From the NCBI GenBank assembly GCA_049116495.1, contig JAGDYV010000007.1:8813-72812 (forward strand): DNA of 64,000 nucleotides, written 5' to 3'. Under the pieces are notes generated by a model that was not told the origin of the DNA, did no database searches, and saw nothing but the letters and a program-made list of their open reading frames with translations. The translations under genes were made by a program, and so were the position numbers. Of the stretch, positions 18,257 through 27,319 are shown in pieces; the stretch's first letter is position 1; every line of letters starts with the position of its first letter. This stretch comes from CAJQQK01 sp049116495. Its GTDB lineage: Bacteria; Pseudomonadota; Alphaproteobacteria; Rhizobiales; Hyphomicrobiaceae.

Positions 18257-18700
18257 TTAACGCCGGTATTGGAGAAACGGGCTCTTCGTGGCGACCTGGT
18301 CATATAGCCCGCGGGCTCGATAATTGAACTCCTGGGTCGCCCAGTAGGTTCGCGTACATTCACGCGCGTCAGCTGCAATGTAGACAGCGTCGATCAACTG
18401 GCGGCCAATGCCTTTGGCGCGCACATCCGGCGACACAAACAGATCCTCAAGATAGCAATAGTACGTCTTTGACCACGTCGAGCGATGGAAGATGATGTGT
18501 GCAATGCCAACCAGGTCCCCGTTACCGTCGACGGCGCAAATGCCCGCATGGAATTGGGGATCATCGCTCAACAACCGGGCCCACGTTTCATCGATAACGT
18601 CATCAGGCAGGCTGGATTTGTAGAATGTGAGATAGCCGCGAAACAGCGGTTCCCATTGGAGGCGATCGCCCGGTTCCAAGGCGCGTGTCGTGATGCTCAT
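18257..18700 (-). CDS. GNAT family N-acetyltransferase
   Basis: The ATG at 18700 has GGAG six bases upstream and gives 147 residues. The acetyl-CoA-binding core is seen as LEDLFVSPDVRAKGIGRQLI, with the R/Q-x-x-G-x-G/A motif as RAKGIG, followed by the WATQEFNYRARGLY helix typical of the fold. The substrate is unknown; relatives act on amino acids, polyamines or protein termini. It stands alone, tail to tail with cspA and 72 bp from the downstream mgtE. Confidence 0.88.
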   Translation of the reverse strand: MSITTRALEPGDRLQWEPLFRGYLTFYKSSLPDDVIDETWARLLSDDPQFHAGICAVDGNGDLVGIAHIIFHRSTWSKTYYCYLEDLFVSPDVRAKGIGRQLIDAVYIAADARECTRTYWATQEFNYRARGLYDQVATKSPFLQYRR

Positions 18701-18772
18701 GAAAGGCTCCATAAGTTGTGCGGCTCATGATCACGAAAGCGTAGCAGAGTTTTCGCGCTTGCGGCCATGAAC

Positions 18773-20161
18773 CTACAACAACCAGATCGTGGCAAGCCCG
18801 AGAAAGGCGAAGAACCCGATGATATCGGTCACCGTCGTCACGAACACGCTGGACGAGATCGCGGGATCATACCCCAATCGGTCGAGCGAGATCGGAATTA
18901 AAATGCCAGCCAACGCCGCGGCGAGATGGTTGAACACCATTGCCGCGGCAATCACCAGGCCGAGCGCGCCTGAACCGAACCAAAACACCGTGATACCACC
19001 CAGGATAACGGCAAACAGGGCACCATTGATCAGACCGACCGACGTTTCCCGCAGGACGATGCGCGCCGCGTTGACAGGCCCTAGTTCGCGCGTTGCAATC
19101 GCCCGCACAGCCACGGTCATCGTCTGCGTTCCGGCATTGCCGCCCATCGACGCGACAATCGGCATCAAGATTGCCAGCGCCACCATCTGCTCGATCGAAG
19201 CGTCGAACAGCTTGATCACAAAGGATGCAAGAACGGCCGTACCCAGATTGACGAGCAACCAGATAAATCGGCTCTTGGTGGTTTGAAAGACGTTGTCGAA
19301 AACGCTTTCATCGCCAACCCCGCCGAGCAGGCGGATGTCCTCGTCTGCTTCTTCCTTGATCACTTCGACAACATCGTCGACGGTAATCACACCGACGAGA
19401 CGCTCGTTGTCGTCAACAACTGGTGCCGAGATCAAATCATAGCGCTCAAACTGGCGGGCGACCTCCTCCTGGTCCTCTGTCGCCAACACCGTCTGCGTCC
19501 CCTCGTCCATGATTTCTTCGATATTGACGACGCGTTTTGAGCGCAGCAATCTGGACAGTTCGACCATACCGAGCACACGGTAGGTTGGATCAACGACGTA
19601 GATTCCGGAGAACGTGTCAGGCAGGTCTTCGGCATCGCGCATGTAGTCAATGACCTGGCCGACGTTCCAGAACGGTGCGACCGCAACAAAGTCCGACTGC
19701 ATGATGCGGCCGGCCGTCTCGTCCGGATATTCAAGGTTGCGCAACAGCGCCGAGCGATCCGTGCTGTTGAGCTGCGATAGAACGTCGTGGCGGTCTTCGA
19801 GTTGCAGGTTCTCCAGCACATAGGCCGCATCGTCGGAATCGAGTTCCGTGACCGCACGCGCCAAAAAGGCATTCGGCAATTCATCGGAAAGTTGGTCGCG
19901 AACAGCTTCGTCAAGTTCGGAGAAAATCTCATAATCAATGTCGCGGCCGAGCGCCTGCACGAAGCTGACGCGCTCATTCGCGGCGAGATGCTCGATCAGG
20001 TCGGCGACATCAGGCGCACGCAGGTCAGCAACATAGCGCCGCACACGTTCATCATCGAGCGCACCGAGCGCGTCCGACACGTTGCGGACAAGCTCGCCGT
20101 CAACGTCATCTTCGACGTCCTGTCGGACGGTGGTTGCGCCGCTTTCAGTCGTTTCGAGCAT
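18773..20161 (-). CDS. mgtE: magnesium transporter MgtE
   Basis: The ATG at 20161 gives 462 residues; 47 codons of open frame upstream show no family similarity. The order is the MgtE N domain (superhelical, about residues 25-150), two CBS domains (about 150-270), a plug helix, then five membrane segments to the end. The sensor region is acidic, as expected for Mg2+-gated closure. The pore segment contains PIVASMGGNAGTQT, the signature of the MgtE ion path. It imports Mg2+ and possibly Co2+. A short inverted repeat, TGGCAA-N8-TTGCCA, lies 115 bp upstream. Confidence 0.95.
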   Translation of the reverse strand: MLETTESGATTVRQDVEDDVDGELVRNVSDALGALDDERVRRYVADLRAPDVADLIEHLAANERVSFVQALGRDIDYEIFSELDEAVRDQLSDELPNAFLARAVTELDSDDAAYVLENLQLEDRHDVLSQLNSTDRSALLRNLEYPDETAGRIMQSDFVAVAPFWNVGQVIDYMRDAEDLPDTFSGIYVVDPTYRVLGMVELSRLLRSKRVVNIEEIMDEGTQTVLATEDQEEVARQFERYDLISAPVVDDNERLVGVITVDDVVEVIKEEADEDIRLLGGVGDESVFDNVFQTTKSRFIWLLVNLGTAVLASFVIKLFDASIEQMVALAILMPIVASMGGNAGTQTMTVAVRAIATRELGPVNAARIVLRETSVGLINGALFAVILGGITVFWFGSGALGLVIAAAMVFNHLAAALAGILIPISLDRLGYDPAISSSVFVTTVTDIIGFFAFLGLATIWLL

Positions 20162-20276
20162 AAATCGCCATCCTCTGGCGTCTGAACGTTTCCCGCTGAC
20201 GCGCACCCGGACCGCCGCCCGACCGCGCCCTACGCGTTGTAACGTGGTGTCAATAAAGTCAGATCGGACACAGATG

Positions 20277-20296
20277 TGGCAAAATAGTACTTGCCA
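20277..20296. promoter_or_regulatory. inverted repeat TGGCAA-N8-TTGCCA upstream of mgtE
   Basis: A symmetric 6-8-6 element sits in the 459-bp gap between the divergent mgtE (20161) and the deacetylase gene (20621). It has the form of an operator for a dimeric regulator. Nothing else with clear structure was seen in this gap. Confidence 0.35.
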
Positions 20297-20620
20297 ACAC
20301 AAATGCGGCCATCGGCGCGTCAGATTATCGAATTAAGAGACGATCATAATGACGTGACGGCACCGCCTCACGGCAATTCACAGTGACTCGCCAAGGCCTT
20401 AGCACATCGACAGGACGATGCAACAGACCGCTCAGGATTGCAGCCCGGGAGCCACGCTTTGCTGTAGAAACTTGGCGAAATCGAGCAATACCTTGCCTTC
20501 CGCCGGAGCACGTCCCTATATGCGGACAGTCCACAGCGGGGAAAGCAGATCGCACGCTGTCGGCTGGCGATCGGCCCCGCCAGGTCTTTCCGGGCCAGAA
20601 ACTTTGGATCAGGAACGTCC

Positions 20621-21661
20621 ATGACAGTGTTAGCGGGCAGGCGGGCAGTCGCGGGCGTAGGTGCTGCGCTCTTATCGATTGGCATCATGACAGGCGCGGC
20701 ACAGGCTGCCTGTGGCAACAACGCATTGGGCGTTTCACGCACGATTACGATCGATGCGACGGGCGGCAAACTCTACGGTGGCTTGCAATATGACGCCGGC
20801 TCACTGCTGAAAGACGGCGAAGTCATTCTGACATTCGATGACGGTCCGCTTCGGCGCCATACACGCCGCGTCCTCAAGGCGCTCAGGTCGCACTGCACAA
20901 AAGCGACATTCTTCATGGTTGGGCGCATGGCGGTCGCCGACCCGGCCATGGTGCGTGAGGTCGCCAGCGCCGGACACACGATCGCCAATCACACCTGGAG
21001 CCACAAGAACCTTCACCAGCGCAGCGCGCGTCGCGCCGGAGGCGAAATCGAGCTTGGCATCAGCGCTGTACGAATTGCGGCCAAAGAACCGATTTCACCG
21101 TTCTTCCGATTTCCCTATCTGGCGGATCCGAATTCGATGATCGCTTATGGTAAATCACGCGACCTGGCCATTTTTTCGATAGACATCGACTCCAACGACT
21201 ACAAGACGAAGTCGTCAGGACGCGTCTACTCCAACATCATGAAGCAGCTTCGCGCACGCCGCAAAGGCATCATGCTGTTCCACGATATTCAGCCGTCGAC
21301 GGCGGGTGCGATGCAGCGACTGCTCGACACGATGCAGCGCGAAGGCTTCAAAATTGTCCATGTCGTTTCAAAATCGCCGGTCAAGACGCTGAGTGATTTC
21401 GACAAGCAGGCCCAGGCCTTGCACGCGAAGCGTCGTACGGTGGCAACTGCAGGTTCGATCAATAGTGGCAACTACGAAAGCGCCGCCCGACCTAGACGGC
21501 GAAACCGCACATCATCGGCCAGCAAAAACACCAAGGTTGCAGCCGTTAAGGCGCCTGAACAACGGACCAATCCGTTCGCCAACAGCGTTAAGCCGATCGC
21601 CCGACCCAAATCTCGACCTGGGCCGAAGTCCGACTGGCGCCGTGCCATTTGGGGCAACTGA
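20621..21661 (+). CDS. secreted polysaccharide deacetylase (NodB homology)
   Basis: This 346-residue protein has a signal peptide ending near GAAQA (residue 29). The NodB domain shows motif 1 TFDDGP with D73 and D74, motif 2 HTWSH with metal ligands H124 and H128, and motif 3 RFPY. Such enzymes remove acetyl groups from peptidoglycan, chitin-like or exopolysaccharide GlcNAc. The last 75 or so residues are a basic, Arg/Lys/Pro-rich low-complexity tail that could bind the cell wall or anionic polymers. The ATG has AGGA upstream. It is a single gene, convergent with the reductase that follows. Confidence 0.92.
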   Translation: MTVLAGRRAVAGVGAALLSIGIMTGAAQAACGNNALGVSRTITIDATGGKLYGGLQYDAGSLLKDGEVILTFDDGPLRRHTRRVLKALRSHCTKATFFMVGRMAVADPAMVREVASAGHTIANHTWSHKNLHQRSARRAGGEIELGISAVRIAAKEPISPFFRFPYLADPNSMIAYGKSRDLAIFSIDIDSNDYKTKSSGRVYSNIMKQLRARRKGIMLFHDIQPSTAGAMQRLLDTMQREGFKIVHVVSKSPVKTLSDFDKQAQALHAKRRTVATAGSINSGNYESAARPRRRNRTSSASKNTKVAAVKAPEQRTNPFANSVKPIARPKSRPGPKSDWRRAIWGN

Positions 21662-21698
21662 GCCGGACACGGCGATTAAATGACGTCTGGCGTTTGGA

Positions 21699-22781
21699 CT
21701 ACCTGACGAGATGGGCAACGGCCTCAGGGCTTGGCTCAATCTCGCCTCGTTCGATCCGGCGAACCACTTCGGCAATGCCATGATTGTAGGGCGCTGGAAT
21801 TCCGATCTCGTCGCCGCGCGCCGCAACCAGCCCGTTCAGGTAGTCAATTTCCGTGCGGCGCCCCTTCTGCATGTCCTGCCCCATTGACGGGCGTTGTTCA
21901 CCACTACGGGTCTTGGTGCCTTCGAGAAGCTTGTCTTCGCACTGACCAAAAGCCGTGCTGTCGCCATGATGCGCCGCCACCAATTGTTCCGGCGTCAGGC
22001 CGTACATCTTCTCCAGGACATACCCCTGGGCATGGCCGATTTTGACCGCTTCGCCCGCAATCATGATGGCCAGCTTGCGCGTTACCGGATCCTGATCGTT
22101 GCCGTTCCCTCCCCGGCCGGTCGCTGCTGATACCGGGTTGCGCATACAGTTTATACACAGTTTAGACCAGCGCTCGCCCCACAGATTGTCGGTTACCTTC
22201 GAGCTATCGATGCTGCTGAGCATCGACATCACACGTTCCGCCCGTTCGGTGTTGCGGCCATGCGTTTCGCCGATACGAAAGATCGTGTGCTCAGCACCGC
22301 CGAGTGCGACGTTGCGGCGGATGCGGCCCGGCTCAGTCAATTCCACGGCAATCTTGCTTGCGATACAGCCAACCGTCCGCCCCCAACCGACGACACCGGC
22401 GATGCGGTCCTCATTGATGCCGTTCTGCAATGACACGATAAAGCCAGCGGGCGTCAGATATTGCTTGATCATCTGTGCTGCCCATTCGGTGTCGTAGGAT
22501 TTTACGGCGACGAAGGCAAAATCAAACGCTGCGGTTTTTGAAACCGACTGCAATTCCGTGAGATGCATCGACTTCGGTTTGACGGTAAAATTTTCTGGCT
22601 CCGTCATACCGCTCAATGTCAGTCCATGTTCACGCATGTGGTTTACATGTTCGGGCCACATGTCGATCAGCGTCACATCATGGCCATCGCGTGTCAGATA
22701 GCCACCGACATAGCCACCGAGCGCGCCCGCTCCAACGATTGCGATTTTCGGACTGTTTCCCAATGACGTATCTGCGGGCAT
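21699..22781 (-). CDS. ketopantoate reductase-like oxidoreductase (ApbA/PanE family)
   Basis: The ATG at 22781 has AGGAA six bases upstream and gives 360 residues, longer than true PanE (about 300). The N-terminal GAGALGGYVGG is the NADP(H) site. The C-terminal domain contains NCMRNPVSAATGRGGNG, where PanE has its catalytic Lys/Asn region, and an insertion rich in charged residues. The function is probably reduction of some 2-oxo acid other than ketopantoate. It follows an oxaloacetate decarboxylase gene by 73 bp on the same strand, so a shared 2-oxo-acid substrate is plausible. Confidence 0.88.
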   Translation of the reverse strand: MPADTSLGNSPKIAIVGAGALGGYVGGYLTRDGHDVTLIDMWPEHVNHMREHGLTLSGMTEPENFTVKPKSMHLTELQSVSKTAAFDFAFVAVKSYDTEWAAQMIKQYLTPAGFIVSLQNGINEDRIAGVVGWGRTVGCIASKIAVELTEPGRIRRNVALGGAEHTIFRIGETHGRNTERAERVMSMLSSIDSSKVTDNLWGERWSKLCINCMRNPVSAATGRGGNGNDQDPVTRKLAIMIAGEAVKIGHAQGYVLEKMYGLTPEQLVAAHHGDSTAFGQCEDKLLEGTKTRSGEQRPSMGQDMQKGRRTEIDYLNGLVAARGDEIGIPAPYNHGIAEVVRRIERGEIEPSPEAVAHLVR

Positions 22782-22854
22782 TGCGCTTTCCTTCAAAATG
22801 GTTGGAGCACGATCGGCGCGCCGCCTCCCGGCCTGGCGCGCGGCGTTCGAGCAA

Positions 22855-23718
22855 TCAGATGAATTTCTTCATCCATTCGTCGTAGGCGTCTTCCGCCATG
22901 GCAATGCGCATCAATTCCTTGGACGGCATATTTTCAAGATCTTCCGGCTGCCGTCCATCGCGCATGGCGCGCATTGTCGCGTAAACCGCTTGTACACCCG
23001 CACGGATTGGGTTGTGGCCCTGCAGCGCGATTCGTGCGCCGCGACTTGCGAGATATTCCGTATCCTTCAATTCGGCCGGTGTGCCGCCCAGGATCAACGG
23101 CAACTTGATTTCCCCCGCGATGGCATCAAGTTGCTCGCGCGTTTTAACGCCGACAAGGAAAATCGCATCGACACCGGTTTCCTGGTAGGCACGCACCCGC
23201 TTGATGGCATCTTCGACACCGGCGATGGCAACCGCACTTGTGCGCCCGGCGATCGCAATTCCGTCCCGGTCAGCCCGCGCCGCCACGGCCGCTTTCATCT
23301 TGCCGACGCCCTCCTCCAACGACAACAACCGCTGTTTGCCAGCCATTCCGTAGGGTTGCGGCAGCTCGGTGTCCTCGATCGACATGCCCGACACGCCGGC
23401 CACTTCCAGTTCTTCGACCGTGCGCATCACGTTTAACGCGTTGCCATAGCCGTGATCGGCATCGACCATCAGCGGAATGTTGCAGGCGCGGTTGATGCGC
23501 AAGCACTGCTCGGCAAATTCCGAGAGCGAAATGACGATATGATCCGGCGCACCAAGAATCGTCATGGACGCCGTCGAACCGGCGAACATGCCCATTTCGT
23601 AGCCGACATGCTCGGCCATTCGAGCCGACATCGGATCAAACATCGAGCCGGGATGATAGCAGGTATTGCCTGAGATCAATTCACGGAAGCGCGCGCGCCG
23701 TTCACTCCATTTCTGCAT
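22855..23718 (-). CDS. oxaloacetate decarboxylase, PEP mutase/isocitrate lyase superfamily
   Basis: The ATG at 23718 gives 287 residues. The Mg2+-binding stretch VDADHGYGNALNVMRTVEEL (residues 85-104) and IED at 114-116 identify the superfamily. The catalytic Cys loop of isocitrate and methylisocitrate lyases is missing. H235 in ALQGHNP matches the position of the active-site His described for the Pseudomonas oxaloacetate decarboxylase PA4872, which favours that activity (pyruvate and CO2 from oxaloacetate) over lyase activity. It leads a likely two-gene operon with the reductase downstream. Confidence 0.87.
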   Translation of the reverse strand: MQKWSERRARFRELISGNTCYHPGSMFDPMSARMAEHVGYEMGMFAGSTASMTILGAPDHIVISLSEFAEQCLRINRACNIPLMVDADHGYGNALNVMRTVEELEVAGVSGMSIEDTELPQPYGMAGKQRLLSLEEGVGKMKAAVAARADRDGIAIAGRTSAVAIAGVEDAIKRVRAYQETGVDAIFLVGVKTREQLDAIAGEIKLPLILGGTPAELKDTEYLASRGARIALQGHNPIRAGVQAVYATMRAMRDGRQPEDLENMPSKELMRIAMAEDAYDEWMKKFI

Positions 23719-23964
23719 GGGGTCGTGTCCTCTCGATGCCAACTTGCAATTGCCGCAAACAATGGCACGAGCGCGGACCGGATTCGAGTGGGCACGGCGA
23801 AATTGCCCGATCATCAAATCGGGGATGGCATCTGCCGCGAGGACGGACTCAGTCTGCATAGGCCACCAAGGCCGGCCAAGACACAGCTCGGCCGGCCCGC
23901 CGCTCACTCTTTGAAGATGGCGGACTTTGGGCCCAACGGATCGGACCAATAGAGAAGAAGAAGT

Positions 23965-23994
23965 GCCCGGCCGGGATCTCACTCCCGGCCGGGC
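23965..23994 (-). terminator. strong GC-rich hairpin downstream of the PcfJ-like gene
   Basis: A perfect 12-bp stem (GCCCGGCCGGGA and complement) with a 6-base loop begins 7 bp after the stop of the minus-strand PcfJ-like gene. On that strand it is followed by a pyrimidine tract (CTTCTTCTTCTC) rather than a clean T run. It may stop transcription in either direction. Confidence 0.65.
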
Positions 23995-24001
23995 CTTTGC
24001 G

Positions 24002-25162
24002 TTATCGACGTGCGCGCTGAACCAACTGCTCGATATCATCGACCAGGTGGGCCAGCACCCGCTGATCGGGTCGTTCGAGCGGCAGGCTCTTGCTGCCCTT
24101 CGCGTTCACGTAGGGCAGCCATAGCGCCTTCCACCGCGTCGCGTCGACGGCCAGGAGTCCGACACTTGCCGCATTCGGCATCATCAGACCATCCTGCGCG
24201 ACCAGCCAGCGGTTGACCGCATCCCAGATCGGCTGCGGCGCCGTGCAGTTGCGCGCTGCTTCCAGCTGCCAGATGCGCGGTGCGCCGCCGTGCCACCGCA
24301 CCTCCAACGTCGCGACGCGGTGAGAGCCGCGCCGCACTGAGAAGATGAGGCATTCGCGCGCCGCAACCATGCCGGCATAACTGCCGACACAGTTGTCCAT
24401 GATGTCGCCCTCCTCGTTCAGCTCGGCGGCGGAACGAAGTGGCACCATCTCGTAGCCAGCGCCACGACGACGGCGGCTGTAACGGCCCGGACCACGCTTC
24501 TGATCAGCCCGCGTCAGGTCAGCCATGACACGCTCGAACCAGGTGCACATATGCTGGACGGCCGCGGTAAAGCCCATCTGGCGGTTCCAGGGTTTATCCA
24601 GCATACGGTGGCCACGTACATCGCTGTGGCGCGAAAACCATGCGTAGATCGCCAGCGGACGGATCGGCGCCTCGCCGACAAACGGCTCGGCAAAGGCCCG
24701 CCGTTCGCCGGCCAACCATAGCGCAAAGTCCTCGTTACCTGCCTCGAGTGCCACCTCAAGCGCTTGGAGCCACGCTTGCGCGTGCTCTTCCAATTGCGGC
24801 AGGCGACCTCCGATTTTGCGGCCGAACGCGTCACCGGTTGCCGGCACACCGATCGGACGCGCAAACGCCTCTGGCGGTAGACGGCGCATCCAGGTTGGCA
24901 ATTGAAGCACGTCGGCAATTCGTGCCAACGATGCCCCATCGCGGACCAGACGCGCGGCTTCGGCGCGCTGATCGATCGCGCCTCGCCCCGAGACCATTGC
25001 AAAGGCAATCGCCGGAAACGTGAACAGCAAATCACCGTGCCGGCTCGATGTTCGCGTGAACTTGCGAAGCCGGCGGCGATAAGAACGATCGAAGCGCTTG
25101 ATCTGCGTCTCGAGCGCGACATGACGCGCGCCACCGTGCGCAGAAACAACTGCGTTGCCCAT
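24002..25162 (-). CDS. PcfJ-domain protein
   Basis: This 386-residue basic protein has no signal peptide or membrane segment. The region ELNEEGDIMDNCVGSYAG (residues 247-264), with the invariant Cys 258, followed by CLIFSVRR and VATLEVRW, matches the PcfJ-like family first named from conjugative plasmids. The N-terminal 230 residues are helical, Arg-rich and unassigned. The biochemical function of the family is unknown. Homologues occur in plasmids, integrative elements and phages, but also singly in alphaproteobacterial chromosomes. No conjugation, integrase or phage gene is visible nearby, so there is no direct sign of a mobile element here. Confidence 0.8.
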   Translation of the reverse strand: MGNAVVSAHGGARHVALETQIKRFDRSYRRRLRKFTRTSSRHGDLLFTFPAIAFAMVSGRGAIDQRAEAARLVRDGASLARIADVLQLPTWMRRLPPEAFARPIGVPATGDAFGRKIGGRLPQLEEHAQAWLQALEVALEAGNEDFALWLAGERRAFAEPFVGEAPIRPLAIYAWFSRHSDVRGHRMLDKPWNRQMGFTAAVQHMCTWFERVMADLTRADQKRGPGRYSRRRRGAGYEMVPLRSAAELNEEGDIMDNCVGSYAGMVAARECLIFSVRRGSHRVATLEVRWHGGAPRIWQLEAARNCTAPQPIWDAVNRWLVAQDGLMMPNAASVGLLAVDATRWKALWLPYVNAKGSKSLPLERPDQRVLAHLVDDIEQLVQRARR

Positions 25163-25700
25163 TGGATTGCTCCAATTTCACGAAGTGCGATCAATCTGCG
25201 CGCGCGCGTTGGCCAGGTCGCCATCGGGGCCGGCATCGAGCGTGACGAGATCGCGCAAGCGAATGCTGGCGCGCACGTCGTGCGATCAGATTGATCAGGC
25301 TTTGGGTATTGGGAAGAGAACCGTCGGCTTTGGCATGGAGCGATAATCAACGGGTAGTGATGGAACCCGTGATATCGTCCAGCCTGTAGCCTACAACCGG
25401 AGTCCTTTTAGCCATCAACCCACGTACGAACCATCGAGTGGTCTGTCGGGTTTGACAGGGCGCCCTTGTGGGCGAAGGACCCAGGTGTCACGTGGCGAAG
25501 AAGGCGCCATTGCTAGAATACCGCCAGACGCCACGTGCCGGTCTTCCCAGCGTATGTCGACTGTCCGTATTCATTGGCATCCTTTCGCAAAATTCGTTTC
25601 AGTGTGTTTGTTGACGGGAAACGATGGCAATCTCAAGGCAAATGTCGAATATAGGTTGATGAAATCTTATTTTGCAGGCCAAAGGCCTGACGACGAGCAA
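25163..25700. other. 538-bp gap upstream of the AtzG-like gene
   Basis: No supported gene is seen. A pair of CACGTGGCG half-sites in inverted orientation lies at 25489-25497 and 25529-25537, and TTGACG occurs at 25610-25615, but no matching -10 was found at the right distance. Confidence 0.4.
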
Positions 25701-25919
25701 ATGGGACATGCACGGATGGAAAAGACAGGCGAACAACCAAAGAGCTTTGGTGCTTACCGGGTACCCGACGAGCGCGAAGCGCTCATCCGCAGCCATATCG
25801 CAATGCTGAGTGAAACAGCGCGGGCGGTCTCCGACCAACTCGCCTTCGCTGCTGATGTCAGCGATCTAACGGCTGAGCTTGAAGCCGGTGCCGAGGATGA
25901 CGCGGAAGGAGCGAAATGA
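25701..25919 (+). CDS. small AtzG-like (DUF4089-type) protein, likely amidase partner
   Basis: The ATG at 25701 gives 72 residues; ATG at 25716 is an equal choice, and the frame is open far upstream without recognisable sequence. The helical core EREALIRSHIAMLSETARAV resembles the AtzG/DUF4089 family, small proteins that form complexes with AtzE-type amidases, though the usual C-terminal EPAPVF-like ending is missing. Its stop overlaps the amidase start as ATGA, so the two are translationally coupled. The family link is suggestive rather than sure. Confidence 0.55.
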   Translation: MGHARMEKTGEQPKSFGAYRVPDEREALIRSHIAMLSETARAVSDQLAFAADVSDLTAELEAGAEDDAEGAK

Positions 25920-27319
25920 TGGCCCTGCACAATCTTGCCGCCGTCGACCTCGCCGCCAAAATCAAAGCTGGCGACGTCTCATCGCGCGAGGCAACCGAAG
26001 CGGCCCTCGTGCGGCTCAGGGCGGCCCACCAGAAATGCAACTCGGTTGTCGCCTTCGAAGACGATGAGGCGCTCGCCGCGGCTGACGTCGCCGATCAGGC
26101 GCTGGCTGCCGGCAAATCGCTTGGTCCGCTGCATGGCGTACCGCTGGCACATAAGGATATGTTTGATCGCGCGGGCAAAATCGCCAGCTGGGGCGGCAAC
26201 ATTCAAGCCGGGGAGCCTGCCAGCCGTGACGGTACGCTGATCGAGCGCTTCAAGGCAGCCGGTAGCCACCAGATTGCGGCCCTGCATCTCACCGAGTTCG
26301 CCTATGGCCCGATCGGCCACAACTATGTCCTCGGCCACGCCCGCAATCCCTGGAACACCGCGCACGTCAGCGGTGGCTCATCCTCGGGTACGGCGATGTC
26401 AATCGCAACCGGCGCCATTGCCGGCGGCATGGGCTCGGACACCGCCGGTTCCTTGCGCCTGCCCGCTTCGGCCTGTGGGATCATGTCGCTCAAGCCGACC
26501 TGGTCGCGTGTAACGCGAGCCGGTGCCATGCCACTCGCATCGTCGCTCGATGCGGTCGGGCCGATGGCGCGCGATGCCCGCGACCTTGCCGTCATGCTGA
26601 AAGCAATGGCCGGATATGACCCGCGAGATGCGGCCACGTCGACACGTCCGGTACCCGACTATCCCGCGCTGCTTGATCGCCCTGTCAAAGGTTTGCGCAT
26701 CGGCATTGACGAGAAGCTGATCGGCGAAGCCGATGTCAGCGTCCAGGAGCGGCTGATGCAGGCCCTGCACCTCCTTGAAGGTGCCGGCGCCGAGCAGGTC
26801 CCCGTTCATATCGACAACTGGGCGACGCTCGACCACCTCGCCCAGCTGGTCCAGCTCTCCGAAGCAGCGGCGGCTCATTCACCGTTCCTGCGCCATCATT
26901 CAGACAAGTACGGCCCCCAGGTCGAGGCCCGCGTCGCATATGGCCACTATGTCCCGGCCCACGACTACCTCGTTGCGATGCGCGCGCGCGGCATGATGCT
27001 GCGCAAGATGATGGATGAGGTTTACGCACATTGCGACGTTGTCATGCTGCCGAATTTCGCTGGCCCGATCCCAACGATCGAAGAACTCGATGTTGGCGGC
27101 GGGCCGCAGTTGATGGCAGCTCTCACCAAGGTCATGAAATTCGTGCGGCCGCTCAACTATCTGCAATTGCCAGCGCTGACCCTGCCCTATCCCGCCGTCT
27201 CTGGCGCCCTCCCCAACGGATTCCAATTGATGGGCCGGCCGTTCTCGGAAGCCCGCCTGCTGTCCGTCGCCCGCGCTTATCAGGAGTGCCGCCCGATCGA
27301 ACTGGCACCGCTGGATTAG
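25916..27319 (+). CDS. amidase signature family hydrolase
   Basis: This 467-residue enzyme has the complete Ser-cisSer-Lys triad: K80 in LAHKDMFD, S155 in GGSSSGTA and S179 in GSDTAGSLRLPA. The residue spacing (75 and 24) equals that of fatty acid amide hydrolase. The family cuts amide bonds in small molecules, aminoacyl-tRNA (GatA) or ureido compounds (AtzE). No gatB or gatC is adjacent, so GatA is excluded by context. The coupled small upstream gene suggests an AtzE-like two-subunit enzyme. The substrate is unknown. Confidence 0.92.
   Translation: MMALHNLAAVDLAAKIKAGDVSSREATEAALVRLRAAHQKCNSVVAFEDDEALAAADVADQALAAGKSLGPLHGVPLAHKDMFDRAGKIASWGGNIQAGEPASRDGTLIERFKAAGSHQIAALHLTEFAYGPIGHNYVLGHARNPWNTAHVSGGSSSGTAMSIATGAIAGGMGSDTAGSLRLPASACGIMSLKPTWSRVTRAGAMPLASSLDAVGPMARDARDLAVMLKAMAGYDPRDAATSTRPVPDYPALLDRPVKGLRIGIDEKLIGEADVSVQERLMQALHLLEGAGAEQVPVHIDNWATLDHLAQLVQLSEAAAAHSPFLRHHSDKYGPQVEARVAYGHYVPAHDYLVAMRARGMMLRKMMDEVYAHCDVVMLPNFAGPIPTIEELDVGGGPQLMAALTKVMKFVRPLNYLQLPALTLPYPAVSGALPNGFQLMGRPFSEARLLSVARAYQECRPIELAPLD

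Noticed and set aside
24002..25162. A plasmid or integrative element around the PcfJ-like gene
   Set aside because: No integrase, relaxase, attachment-site repeat or tRNA was found within 5 kb on either side.
25489..25537. CACGTGGCG inverted pair as an operator or terminator
   Set aside because: The 31-base spacer is long and no T run or promoter fits; chance in high-GC sequence is likely.
25916..27319. The amidase as GatA of the Glu-tRNA amidotransferase
   Set aside because: No gatB or gatC lies nearby, and the coupled small protein does not look like GatC.
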